This document shows, piece after piece, positions 34,009 through 43,700 of a stretch of DNA of 64,000 nt; the first letter of the stretch is position 1, and each line of letters starts with the position of its first letter. The notes beneath the pieces are model-generated. The model had not been told where the DNA came from. It did not search any database and saw nothing but the letters and a program-made list of their open reading frames with translations. Origin of the DNA: Rhodococcus sp. PAMC28707 (GTDB lineage Bacteria > Actinomycetota > Actinomycetes > Mycobacteriales > Mycobacteriaceae); contig NZ_CP039253.1 of NCBI RefSeq assembly GCF_004795915.1, forward strand, positions 3,623,501 to 3,687,500, written 5' to 3'. A program made the position numbers and the translations under genes.

Positions 34009-35294
34009 GGCAAGTCCCATTCGATTGGAGTGTGGTTTCCGGGGCTTCTGCGCGTCACTTCATTGCCGAACGGATCGACCCGCTGACCATCGGCGTTCCT
34101 GATCTCGACGTGCGGATCTCCGCTTCCCGGTGCTCTGTCGGTACCGCTCTTGATCGTTAACCGTGTCACACCGTTTTCGTCGATGTACTTCGGCGGTCCA
34201 TTGGCGGTCTGGATCTTGGTCCATCCTTCTGACCGCGCGTACTCCTCTAATTCGGACGCCTTCGGCTTGCTCCCGTTAACGAACAGTTCATCGATGCTGC
34301 GCTTTGGCGGTGTTCGACGAGCAGCATCGACAATCTTTTTTCCGATGGATTTCAGGCGCAGCAACACTCGCTGAACCACACCCAGATCCGCCCCGACGCG
34401 AACACCGCTGCCGATGCTCTTGGAAAAGGACCACGCAGCAATGCCGTCGCCGATCAGGGTTCCGTACTTCTTGATCGACTCAGCAGACTTCGCGGTGCCG
34501 ACGACTGCCGAGGCACCGAAGCTGATGCACGCCGCAGCGATCGATATCGCGGCGGTGATGGTGAGCTCTTCCGCGAGGTCTTCCAGGATTCCGTACAGCT
34601 GCGATCGGAGCTCGTCGATGTTCGCGGCGTAGTCTTCGCAGGAGTCCGCCAGCTCGCCACAAGCGAATTGGATGGCCTGCAGGCTCGTTCGAAGGTCGTC
34701 CATGTCGTCGAGAATCAGATCTGTCTCGGTCGATTCGATGTCGAAGAACAGATCCTCCGCCGAGCGAAGGCGGGCGAGGACGTCGTCGATCCTCCCGCTC
34801 ACACTCAGGTTCCGCCACAACGCACCGGCCCGCCGAAGGTTCTCGGTATCACCGTCGGGTACCGGAATACCAACCGCGTCCGCAATGCCGAAGGCGTAGT
34901 CCTCCAGGCCGTTGCCGGGCCCTCCGGCTGACTGCTGCAGCGGGACAGTGCAACCCGGCATCACGGCAGGGAAAGACGGTGGTTCCGGCGTCGCGGTCGA
35001 CGACCCGTTGGCCGCGCTCTCCGCCATAGAATGGTTGTGGCCGGCCTGATTGAGCACGACGCAATAGTTCTCCAACGCTCGAACGACATCATCTAGCGAT
35101 GTCAGCAGCGTCGATGCACGCTCGTCATAGGTGGTGGCCCACTCCCGCGCTGTGTCGTGCGAACCGGCCATTCCACTCGCAACGGACAGCGCTGAAGTTG
35201 TCTCGGTGACGACTTCGTACGAGATCACCGCTGCGTCATTACACAGGGTCGCAGCAGAATACAAGACCGAAGGTGATGCAGTTTGCTTGGTCAC
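34005..35294 (-). CDS. T7SS polymorphic toxin with C-terminal toxin domain
   Basis: 429 residues. The first 130 form a helical ESX-type targeting region, and 130-290 a second long helical segment (DDVLARLRSAEDLFFDIEST, DDLRTSLQAIQFACGELADS) typical of LXG-like toxins. A hydrophobic hairpin (TITAAISIAAACISFGASAV) follows. The last 95 residues from about 335 form a compact domain: SELEEYARSEGWTKIQ, KYIDENGVTRLTIKSG, DPHVEIRNADGQRVDPFGNE, RRSPGNHTPIEWDL. Small RNase-type toxins often end with such GNxV/xRxSPxNHTPI motifs, but I cannot name the family. It overlaps the WXG100 gene before and the immunity gene after by four bases each. Confidence 0.75.
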   Translation of the reverse strand: MTKQTASPSVLYSAATLCNDAAVISYEVVTETTSALSVASGMAGSHDTAREWATTYDERASTLLTSLDDVVRALENYCVVLNQAGHNHSMAESAANGSSTATPEPPSFPAVMPGCTVPLQQSAGGPGNGLEDYAFGIADAVGIPVPDGDTENLRRAGALWRNLSVSGRIDDVLARLRSAEDLFFDIESTETDLILDDMDDLRTSLQAIQFACGELADSCEDYAANIDELRSQLYGILEDLAEELTITAAISIAAACISFGASAVVGTAKSAESIKKYGTLIGDGIAAWSFSKSIGSGVRVGADLGVVQRVLLRLKSIGKKIVDAARRTPPKRSIDELFVNGSKPKASELEEYARSEGWTKIQTANGPPKYIDENGVTRLTIKSGTDRAPGSGDPHVEIRNADGQRVDPFGNEVTRRSPGNHTPIEWDLP

Positions 35295-35593
35295 GAACGG
35301 CCCTGCAGCAACATACTCGAATTACCCTCGAAAGCAGCCGAATACGCCGTGCACGCGGATCTCGCCGACACCGCCATGTCGGCTACAAACTCGACGAGCA
35401 TCTCGGCGGAACTGACCCACTCTTGGTGTACGATCTGGAATGAGTCCGCTGCTGGGCCGGTCCACCCCATCGACAGGCGCGCCACCGCTGCATCGGCCGC
35501 GAGCACGCGTTCTCGAACGAGCGACGCGTAGCTGTCGATTCTGTGCGTCAGAGCTTGAAGTTCGTCGACATCGACCGTGTAGTTTCCCTCCAT
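35291..35593 (-). CDS. WXG100-family protein
   Basis: 100 residues, the expected size for ESAT-6/WXG100 proteins. Two helices flank the turn MGWTGPAADSF, where W-T-G is the WXG motif, followed by a second W-containing helix (FQIVHQEWVSSAEMLVEFVA). It probably pairs with the neighbouring ESX-like protein or the toxin N-terminus for secretion by a T7SS whose core genes are not in the window. It overlaps the toxin start by four bases. Confidence 0.85.
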   Translation of the reverse strand: MEGNYTVDVDELQALTHRIDSYASLVRERVLAADAAVARLSMGWTGPAADSFQIVHQEWVSSAEMLVEFVADMAVSARSACTAYSAAFEGNSSMLLQGRS

Positions 35594-35595
35594 TG

Positions 35596-35961
35596 CTAGT
35601 CGAGGTTCAGAGTTCGGATGGAGAAGGCGTTCGCTGACTCGGTTGACTGATACTCAACGCGCGAAATAGTCAGCCCGTCGATCAGGCTTTCTAGGCGGTC
35701 CACCACCAGTCCGCCGTGGTTACGCACAGCAGACCACCTCGCGAGGTAGTCGTTGGCGGCCGCCCCCGACCAGTGATCACTAACTGTTCCTTCAATGTCC
35801 GTCGACATGGCAGCAAAGCCCTCATGGAGTTCGTGTGCGATGGAGGTGAGTGTCTCAGCAGCAGTAATCATGGTCGCCGGATCGGCATCGACGGTGTCCG
35901 GGCCTTCCGCGTCGGGCATCAGCGTGCCCGACGCGGCACCGAGGGACAGGCGGTAACGCAT
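35596..35961 (-). CDS. ESX-type secretion partner protein
   Basis: 121 residues from ATG 35,961; longer upstream frames are Arg/Cys-rich and unlikely. The helical protein contains ISDHWSGAAANDYLARWSAV-like text (seen as VSDHWSGAAANDYLARW), i.e. a W-S-G turn as in WXG proteins, followed by a long second helix. First gene of the toxin operon: it ends two bases before the WXG100 start. Likely the heterodimer partner of the WXG100 protein. Confidence 0.75.
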   Translation of the reverse strand: MRYRLSLGAASGTLMPDAEGPDTVDADPATMITAAETLTSIAHELHEGFAAMSTDIEGTVSDHWSGAAANDYLARWSAVRNHGGLVVDRLESLIDGLTISRVEYQSTESANAFSIRTLNLD

Positions 35962-36333
35962 TCGCACACCCCGACAAGAACTGCATTCAAAAGTGGACCC
36001 CCCAGTCTCGACTCGTGAGCAATCTACACGAAAACGCGAGCGGTTCTGCCCAGCACGTAGCCGGCAATGCTGGTGAGGGCCTGTGGCTCGATCCACCCGT
36101 GGAACGAGCACCCTTGCCGCCAGTCAGCTGCGGTTTACCCACAGCTCCGTTGTCTCCGGACAGCCTGCTGCTGAACCCCCGCACTCTGCGGCAAGCGACA
36201 TGTCAACCGAAGTGCCCCGAGCGGCCAGGAATGTTTTCGCATCGAATGCTCCGCGTTTGTCACAGATGTGTGACGCTGACCTGCCGGGATCAGCGGATGC
36301 AAATGAAGGCTTTTGGTGGCGTAACTGGATCTT
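35962..36333. other. Intergenic region between T7SS toxin operon and Fic gene
   Basis: About 370 bases between divergent genes. Possible frames here are short and Arg/Pro/Ser-rich in both directions, and I support no gene. It must contain the promoter of the minus-strand toxin operon. No strong consensus found. Confidence 0.5.
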
Positions 36334-36363
36334 TACCAATCCATAAAGGATTACAGATTGGTA
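36334..36363. promoter_or_regulatory. Nested palindromic operator before the Fic gene
   Basis: TACCAATC (36,334-36,341) is the exact reverse complement of GATTGGTA (36,356-36,363). Inside it AATCC pairs with GGATT around ATAAA. The site is AT-rich compared with its surroundings and ends ten bases before the Fic ATG, so a bound protein would block initiation. A likely autoregulatory site, since the Fic protein has a C-terminal helix-turn-helix-like region. Confidence 0.5.
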
Positions 36364-36373
36364 TGGTAGTCCG

Positions 36374-37585
36374 ATGGCCACTGATCCAAATCTCGGGCTG
36401 GCTGCTGTCGAGTACGAGAGTCGGCCGTGGCAGGCGTCATCCATGCATGCATCCAGAACCCAACGCAGGTTGCACGCGGGGGACTACCGAGCTGCCGTCC
36501 TTCCTCGGATCGGCGACCTCGATCTGCAGCTTCCTGCTGAATTGTCGGCTGAATCCGAGGATGCGCTGCGTGAAATCGTTCGGTTCGACGAATACGCGTC
36601 GAAGCGGCTCGGCTCGTCCACCGAGCTGGCGCCGATGAGTTCGATCCTGCTGCGATCCGAGAGCGCTGCCTCGTCGCAGATAGAGAACCTCACCGTCGGC
36701 GCGCGTTCGTTGGCTCTCGCCGAGTTGGGCTCGCCGAGCAGTCGAAACGCGTCGATCGTCAGCGGCAACGTGCGCGCCATGGAGGCCGCACTCGCAGTGA
36801 GTGCAACGGTGTCCGCCGAGTCGGTACTTGCCATGCACCGGGCACTGATGAAGCCGGCAGGTGACCCCGATGCAGGCCGATGGCGCACTCAGCAGGTCTG
36901 GATCGGTGGCTCTGATGTCGGCCCACACCACGCTGCATTCGTTCCGCCACACCACGATCGGCTTGCGAAGTCGTTGGACGATCTTTTCGTGTTCGCATCG
37001 AGGGACGATCTTCCAGTCCTTCCGCAGGTGGCCATTGCCCATGCTCAGTTCGAGACGATTCACCCCTTCACTGATGGGAACGGACGTACCGGCAGATCAC
37101 TGATACATACGATGCTTCGACGGGCAGAAGCAATCGAACGTGTCACGGCCCCATTGTCCGCCGGTCTGCTGACGGACACGGCGTCGTACTTTTCGAGCCT
37201 CGACGAGTACAGAATGGGGCACGTCGAACCGATAATTCGGCGCCTGAATGCCGCGACTTTCACAGCGGTGTCGAATGGCCGAACATTGATCGACGAATTG
37301 GCAGCTGCTAGAGATCGTTTCATCGGAGCCGTTGTTGCGCGCCGCGAATCTGTCGTATGGAGCCTGATCGATGCGCTCATTGCACAACCCGTGATCGACA
37401 ACCCTTTCGTGCAGAGGACGTTCAATGTAAGTGATATGTCTGCTCAGCGAGCCATTGACCGACTCGTCGACGCGGGCGTTCTTCACCAGACGTCGAAGGG
37501 GCGACGGAACCGCGTCTGGCAGGCAGACGAGATCCTCGATGCACTCGACCGTTTCGCCGAGCGCACCCGTCGGGCCAGGTGGTAG
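36374..37585 (+). CDS. Fic-family AMPylase with N-terminal inhibitory motif
   Basis: 403 residues. The Fic core carries the full catalytic motif HPFTDGNGRTGR at 230-241 (His230, Phe232, Asp234, Asn236, Arg241). Fic enzymes transfer AMP from ATP to protein hydroxyls. An upstream helix contains SSQIEN at 100-105, fitting the [S/T]xxxE[G/N] autoinhibitory motif, where Glu104 would block ATP, so it should be a class II self-inhibited Fic protein. The C-terminus (DMSAQRAIDRLVDAGVLHQT) looks like a winged helix, common in this subgroup. Start ATG 36,374 lies just after a palindrome. Target unknown. Confidence 0.92.
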   Translation: MATDPNLGLAAVEYESRPWQASSMHASRTQRRLHAGDYRAAVLPRIGDLDLQLPAELSAESEDALREIVRFDEYASKRLGSSTELAPMSSILLRSESAASSQIENLTVGARSLALAELGSPSSRNASIVSGNVRAMEAALAVSATVSAESVLAMHRALMKPAGDPDAGRWRTQQVWIGGSDVGPHHAAFVPPHHDRLAKSLDDLFVFASRDDLPVLPQVAIAHAQFETIHPFTDGNGRTGRSLIHTMLRRAEAIERVTAPLSAGLLTDTASYFSSLDEYRMGHVEPIIRRLNAATFTAVSNGRTLIDELAAARDRFIGAVVARRESVVWSLIDALIAQPVIDNPFVQRTFNVSDMSAQRAIDRLVDAGVLHQTSKGRRNRVWQADEILDALDRFAERTRRARW

Positions 37586-37628
37586 CGACACTGTTCGTGT
37601 TGTCAGTTGGACCTCTCGGGTGCGAGCG

Positions 37629-37949
37629 CTACCGGAGGGTGTCCGCGATCCCCGGCGCGAGGTTGTCGACGGCGTAGGGGATCGACAGTGACCCGCAGCC
37701 GAAGGGGCCGATCAGGCGCAGGGTGGTGACCCGGTCTCGGAAGGATCGAATTCGGTTTCGTCCCGCGAAGTTTGATCGTCAGCAACAACGGAGTATCCAG
37801 TCGGTCCGGATGCTGCAGTTCACCAAAAACCGTGCTCCGAAAAGTCCGACCATGCTGTCGAAGGGCTCGGACGTCCGGCAGAGGTAGATGCTCCCGAGCA
37901 ATGCTGTGCAGCGCCAACACGATGCTGCGAACCGGTCCAGGGGGCCAGT
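37629..37949 (-). pseudogene. Possible decayed hypothetical gene
   Basis: On the minus strand, protein-like sequence appears in two frames. First comes LDWPPGPVRSIVLALHSIAR and FGELQHPDRLDTPLLLTIKL, then after a shift near 37,740 DRVTTLRLIGPFGCGSLSIP and YAVDNLAPGIADTLR with a stop at 37,629. A single gene broken by a frameshift fits best. It follows the SMI1 gene on the same strand. No family recognised. Confidence 0.35.
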
Positions 37950-38194
37950 CTAGTTGGCGTACAACCACTTCAACTGCCCGTCGACTACCGACGGAGTCCA
38001 CGCACCGGCGAACGGGCGGCCCGACTCGAGAGCATCAGCGACGTCGGTGAGCAATGCGCTGATCGAGATCCACTGCGGGCCGTCGTCGTCCGCGCCGACC
38101 TTGTCGAATTCGGTCACGCATCCGTGTAGCGGACCGGGCCTGGTGTCGACGAACAGCAGGTTGCCGTCGACGCCCGCGAACGGCACGAACTCTG
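37950..38194. repeat. SMI1 segment, direct repeat copy B
   Basis: Partner of 33,025-33,269: gapless over 245 bases, about 91% identical, same orientation. Identity stops abruptly at the codon for Glu-Phe before VPFAG, inside the SMI1 domain, which marks the recombination boundary. Confidence 0.9.
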
Positions 38195-38876
38195 GGAGCC
38201 ACGTGCCCACCGAGTCCCCGGCCATCGACGCGCGCAACTCGTCCTCGTCCATGTCCTCGGCGAATTCGCCCCAGACCTCGAGCTCCACCTGACGCTCGTC
38301 GATCACGCGCTCGAGATCGAACAACTCGTGCGATGGCAGCAGCGGCACCCATGCCTCGTGCGGAAACCCGTTGACCGACCTGAAAAGGGCCTGCAGTTCC
38401 TCGGGCCAGCCGACGCCGGTGCGTGCGATGGCGTCGTCGATGGCGGTCTGCTCTGCGGGGACCACAGGTGCGGTGTCGAGATAGGTGCTGAGCCACAGTG
38501 CAATTCGGTCCCATTGATCGGTGATTACACCGGTTGGGGTGGAGAACTTCGTGGGACCGTCCTGTGCACTCGGCATCGTCTGAATAGGCTGGTACGCGGG
38601 TTCGATCCGTCCCATCGTGTACTCGATGGCGGCATGCACCCGGCGACGGAGTTCGTCGTCACTCAGGTCCTGGTCGCCGAATGGGACCGAGTTGCCCGGC
38701 TCGTCATCGACGACGACATTGCCGAATTTGCCGATCAGCGTGCCGTCCTCGGTGTGCGTGAGCGAACGTCCCATCGCGACGAGCTGCTCGATCGCGGTCT
38801 CACGATCATGCGCCTCGCCACCCCGGGTGACGATTCGTTTCGTCTCGCTGTTCCAGATCGACACATACCATTCCAT
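37950..38876 (-). CDS. SMI1/KNR4-type immunity protein
   Basis: 308 residues from ATG 38,876, with GGAG six bases upstream (GAGGAGAACGATATG). Residues 1-100 form an N-terminal region of unknown type (MEWYVSIWNSETKRIVTRGG). The SMI1/KNR4 domain spans about 135-308: VGWPEELQALFRSVNGFP, the strand LPSHELFDLERVI, then WLPEFVPFAGVDGNLLFVDT, and QWISISALLTDVADALESG. SUKH-superfamily proteins neutralise secreted toxins. Its cognate toxin is not adjacent; a truncated near-copy lies 4.9 kb away, behind the T7SS toxin operon. Confidence 0.8.
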   Translation of the reverse strand: MEWYVSIWNSETKRIVTRGGEAHDRETAIEQLVAMGRSLTHTEDGTLIGKFGNVVVDDEPGNSVPFGDQDLSDDELRRRVHAAIEYTMGRIEPAYQPIQTMPSAQDGPTKFSTPTGVITDQWDRIALWLSTYLDTAPVVPAEQTAIDDAIARTGVGWPEELQALFRSVNGFPHEAWVPLLPSHELFDLERVIDERQVELEVWGEFAEDMDEDELRASMAGDSVGTWLPEFVPFAGVDGNLLFVDTRPGPLHGCVTEFDKVGADDDGPQWISISALLTDVADALESGRPFAGAWTPSVVDGQLKWLYAN

Positions 38877-38997
38877 ATCGTTCTCCTCGGTCGTGGTGGC
38901 TTCGCCACCCGCGCCTGCATGGTCGGTCCAGGTACCGACTATGCACGATTGGGTGCCGAAGAAAAATCTAGAGCGGTGTGCCTCGAGCGATTGTCGA

Positions 38998-40608
38998 TCA
39001 ACTCCTGAAAAGCCCACGATCCCAAATCGCCTTCACGGGCCGCTCAGGCTGAAAACCAGCGTGGTTCAGGGATAGTTCGCCGTCGCCCATAGCCGTCAGA
39101 ACTGTCTCCAGTGACTTCCATCGGCCGCGTTGGACAGGGGTGAGTGACCGTATTCGGTGAGCAGCCTCACGAAGGTGGTCGGCTAATTGCGCCTCTTCTG
39201 GACTCAACAGCTCGGCATACCGATTGTCGAGTAGGTACGGGGACCTGTCGCTGGAGTACATCGCTGTTCCGTCGAGCAAGATCTCCAGGTCTCGCGCCGC
39301 TACTTTCATATTGGAGGAGTCGGACGCTGCGAGGTAGTCGAAATCGCCTTCCCAGAGTGCACTTCGAACGGGATCGTTCTGCAAGGTGACCACCGTCCCC
39401 AACGGGCGTTGATGATTATTGGTGGCATTCATTGCCAGAACCTCATGCGCTAGCCGTAGTACATTGTCATCGGTCATCGAGGCGCCTATGACAATGAGAT
39501 GGCCTGTTGCCATGATGGATTGCACGATGGACCCGAGAGGGCGTCGCTCGGCGTCGTAGCGAACGAAGTCTCGACGACTCAGCACGATACTTTCAGGTGC
39601 CGCGACGTCACCGTGCATCTTGAGTAGCCATGCGCGATCACCAACGGCGTTCTCGCGCGGCAATACCGAGATCGAATCTGGGCCGTTCGCTGCTTTGAAT
39701 GCGTCCTCGTACAAGGAGTCGTAGTTGGTGGTGACAACTTTCTCGACTGACAACGACGCTAGAAGACAGTGCGCAAGGGTGGGAACCTTTTTCGCATCAG
39801 CGCCCGTAGCTCCCGCTGCGCGTTCTCCGAGGGTTTGCCCCTGAACAGACTTCGACAGCAATTGGGCTCTGTCGAGGACACCCAGCGTTGCAAATTGATC
39901 CGGATCCAGATCTGGAAGTGTGTCCTTTTTGATGGTTGCGAGTAGCTCGTCCCAGGTGGGGAGGCCTGCCGATATGCTGACGCCGGCACCGAGCAGGAGA
40001 GCGGTGTCGCCACCTCGAATTTTGGAAGCCAAGTGGGCGCCCGCCTCGCGCTGGCGAGTTGGCAAGGATCGTTCTCGCCGAATTGCTTGGAAGGCAGCGT
40101 AATCCGCTGCATTCTCCACCACGAAAACGACATCGAAGTCGGATTTTGCGACAAATTCGAGTGTTGTCGCATAGAGCGCCTCGATCACTTTTCCGCGGAC
40201 GCCTGCGTACCCTCCTCGTCCTACCCCAATGGTTGGGAGCGCGATCAGCGGTCTCACTCGACCGTCGCTCACGAACTTCGGCCGGTCGGCGTCGATTAGT
40301 CGTAAAAGATGGTCGAGGCCGTCGATCAGCCACGTGACGGATGGATGGCCGCCGTGGGCGACGTGCAACAGCCAGGCGGATCGGCTCTGAGTACTGTGCG
40401 GTCGAAATCGCCGAGCCCTGTGATCTTGGTCGACCGGCGGCGGGGGCTTCTGATCGATGTCGAGGGCCGGCCACCACGTTCGACGAGGTACGAATGTTCC
40501 ATCCGTCGGTACGATCACGACATCCGATGCCACTGCTTCGAGTCTGCCCCGGACGACGAAAACGTGCCCCTCGATCCCTGTTTCCGTTGACATCTCACGT
40601 TCGTTCAT
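38998..40608 (-). CDS. Macro-like plus SIR2 domain protein
   Basis: 536 residues. An N-terminal alpha/beta domain (12-180) resembles a macro domain: VVIVPTDGTFV, the loop LPTIGVGRGGYAGVRGKVI, and DVVFVVENAADYAAF, which could bind ADP-ribose derivatives. The SIR2 domain starts near 200 with LLLGAGVSISAGLPTWDELL (207-223), continues with VVTTNYDSLYE at 292-301 and LLKMHGD at 328-334, and includes a Sir2-like RRDFVRY. SIR2-family immune proteins degrade NAD+ after sensing infection; the macro-like part may be a nucleotide sensor, as in ThsA-type proteins. No TIR protein (ThsB) is nearby. Divergent from the helicase gene, with 121 bases between. Confidence 0.85.
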   Translation of the reverse strand: MNEREMSTETGIEGHVFVVRGRLEAVASDVVIVPTDGTFVPRRTWWPALDIDQKPPPPVDQDHRARRFRPHSTQSRSAWLLHVAHGGHPSVTWLIDGLDHLLRLIDADRPKFVSDGRVRPLIALPTIGVGRGGYAGVRGKVIEALYATTLEFVAKSDFDVVFVVENAADYAAFQAIRRERSLPTRQREAGAHLASKIRGGDTALLLGAGVSISAGLPTWDELLATIKKDTLPDLDPDQFATLGVLDRAQLLSKSVQGQTLGERAAGATGADAKKVPTLAHCLLASLSVEKVVTTNYDSLYEDAFKAANGPDSISVLPRENAVGDRAWLLKMHGDVAAPESIVLSRRDFVRYDAERRPLGSIVQSIMATGHLIVIGASMTDDNVLRLAHEVLAMNATNNHQRPLGTVVTLQNDPVRSALWEGDFDYLAASDSSNMKVAARDLEILLDGTAMYSSDRSPYLLDNRYAELLSPEEAQLADHLREAAHRIRSLTPVQRGRWKSLETVLTAMGDGELSLNHAGFQPERPVKAIWDRGLFRS

Positions 40609-40729
40609 AGCGCATGCCCGGAAGGCCGTCGTTCGATCACACCGCCCATGCTAGATCGTTCGGTCGGGCTGGTCCGATGGCCGGCAGTGATCGCTGCACA
40701 CATCCGTAAGTCATGGGCCATCGTGCACT

Positions 40730-43700
40730 TTGCTCTTGCTAACGGATTACGTGTCGGAGGCAACCGATAGATTGTCCGCGGGAGCGAAGACGTCGCATCC
40801 GGGGGCGAATTTGGAGTTGGCAGTGGCTAGTCGGGAACACGACGCAGAACTCAAGGGGCGGGTAAAGCGCCTTATGCAGTTCCTCCGCGAGATCGTAAAG
40901 TCTCGCACCAGTCCGGTGTTGCAGGTTCAGCAGCACGCGCAGGTCGAATGGCTGTTCCGTGATGACAGGGTCACCCAGGTCGACCCGTCGGTCGTGCAAG
41001 GCGGCATCGCTGTCCGTGCCCCAAGAGTCAGCATCGAAGATCCGCCGCCGGTCCCGAAGGTTCTCACGGGATGGCTTGACGCGAAGCTGGTTACCGATAG
41101 TCGATCGAAGTCTCCGCAGTTGTCGGAAACCTGCTCGTTGACGGGTCTCGGCGCCATCCAGCGCGACTCACCAGAAGCGGAGACAGTGCGCAGCGCCTTC
41201 GCTGAGTGGTTGCCGACGTGGCAGACCTGGGCTGCATCCGATCGCATCAGGCGACCGCAGGCAGAGTTCTATCAGTCGCTGCAGCGCATGATGCAGGAGC
41301 TGTCTGCCCGTCCGGAATCCGTCGAACTGGTTCTGGCATCAGGGCTGCTTTCTCTTGCGTCGTTCGATACCGAAGACGCTGTGCAGACCCACCTGATCAC
41401 TCAGAGCGCGTCCGTTGATCGTGACGAAGCAACCGGTGATCTCGTTGTACGCCTGACACCGATGAGCTCGCCGCGACTCGAGGACACCCAGCTCCTCACG
41501 GGTAGATCAGATTTCGATTCCTCGGGTTCGCTCGGTTTGCAGAAGCAGCTACAACAGCAGGCCGCATCGCCGCTGAGTGATGGCGTTCTGTTATTCCTCA
41601 AAGATTGGGCACCGCGGGCCCTGACGCAGACGATCGAGGTCAACGAACTACTGGAACAACCCGCTGTGAAGTCGGACAAGATGCTAACGCCGTCACCAGC
41701 ATTGGTGCTTCGTAAGCGTGGCGCGTTTGCACTGGTCGAGTACTACGAGAAGATGATCGCCGACGTCGAGGCGGACGATTCACCTGTGCCCTTGGGATTG
41801 GCTCAGCTGGTGGAAGCGATCGAGCCCGATGACCGTCTCCATTGGCTCCAGAGCGTCGGCGCTGCAGCTTCTTCGACACTCGCCGACGATCCACTTTTCC
41901 CGCTCCCTGCCAATGCCGAGCAGTCACAGATCCTGGAACGGTTGGGTAAGGACAGCGGTGTTGTCGTCGAGGGTCCGCCTGGAACAGGCAAGACCCACAC
42001 CATCGCCAACCTCGTCTCGGCGCTGTTGGCTCGCGGTCAACGAGTCCTCGTCACGAGCGAGAAATCGCAGGCACTCCGCGTACTGCGGGACAAGCTGCCG
42101 GTCGAGATGCAAGAACTCTGTGTCTCCATCACCGATCTTGCACGCGGTGGCTCGCACGAGCTGAACAAGAGTGTCGCGACGATCGCCGAGCGCAAATCCT
42201 CTTTCAACGAGCGCCTCGAAGATCAACGAATCAAAGATTTTGCTGCCAGACGGCAGGCTGCCCGGCAGAATCGCTCAGCCATCCTCGAACGCATCCGCTC
42301 GCTGCGGGAAGCCGAAACCTACCAGCATCCTCCTGTTTCCGACGGATACGAAGGTAGCGCAGCGTCGATTGTCAAGCAGGTCAAGGCAAACGAGGCGGCG
42401 TATTCGTGGCTTCCGGGTCCACTGCACGCGAAGCAACCTTCCCTGTCCGGCACAGAGATCGGTGAGCTACGCAAGCTCATCAGTACTGCGTCACCGACTC
42501 AGAGTACTCGGCCGGCCAAACTACTTACTCCTATCGAATTCTTGCTGCCGGATCGGCCGGCACTGGAGGAGCTTTTCACCCGAGCTACCACTCAGGTTTC
42601 GACCGATACCGCCGAATCCGCGCAGCTCATCGAGATTCTCGGGGGCGTCGACCTGCCTACTGCGCAACAGGTTCGGTCGCTGTGCGAGAGCTTGCATGGT
42701 CTCGTCGACGACGTGCAGCAACTCTCGCCCCAATTCCAGCAACTGGCCGACCGCGTCCTGTCCGGCGAGGCCGACTACCTCTGGGCGCGTGTTGATTCTC
42801 TGCCCGCGATTCTCGATATCGCGGTGCGAGCAGACTCCGCGGTGGGCCCGCGAGATGCCTACAGCTCGGACACCACATCTCAGGGCCTGACTGTCCTCAA
42901 CGCGTTGGCCGTCGCTCTGGAGACAGGTGCCAAATGGAAGTCGGGTCGATTCTTCAAGAGCGTTCAGCAGCGAGCCTACGAACAGTCAGGCATTGTCGCC
43001 ACCGTGGATGGTGCTCCCGCGGCCGACGCCAGTGCACTCCGTGCAGTGGCGGAGCACGTGAGGGCTTTGGACGCTATTCGTTCAGCGGGGATGCTCCTCG
43101 CCGACCTGCGCATTTCGGTAGTCGTCGACGGATCGCGAGGCCTGCAGATCAACAGCTTGCAAGGAACGTTCCGATCCTTGGACGTTATTCGAAACGTTGT
43201 GGCAACTCGTGACCACCTGGTGTCTCAGCTCAGGTCTATTTCGCATTCGCACCCGAGAGTTCGTTCCCTGGCCGAAGCGTCATCGATCGCCGGCGCGGCC
43301 GGTGCTATAGCCACGAGGTCGGATGTTGAAAGCGCACGCGCGGAGTTGGATCAGCTGGTCCGATCCGTGTCGCTCGAGGTGGACAAAGCTCCCTCACCCG
43401 AGGGAGAGACATTGATCCAGACGCTCGATTCGGCTGACTTCAGCGCGTTGGAAGACTCTGTCGATCAGTATGTCTCGGCGTGCAGTGAAACAATAAACCA
43501 ACTGCGGTTGACCGAATTGGAGTCTCGTTTAACTGAAGCAGCGCCCGCCCTTGCGAAGCTCGTTCGAACCACGGCCGGCAACGAGGAATGGGACCGAATC
43601 GGTTGGGAACTCGACAAAGCGTGGGCATGGCGCCGTGCCCAGGAGTGGATTGTCGAGCAGCACCGAACCGGTAGGGAGCAAGAGCTCGATGCGGAACTTG

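Noticed and set aside
35962..36444. Short frames on both strands between the T7SS operon and Fic
   Set aside because: Arg/Pro/Ser-rich and without similarity; treated as intergenic.
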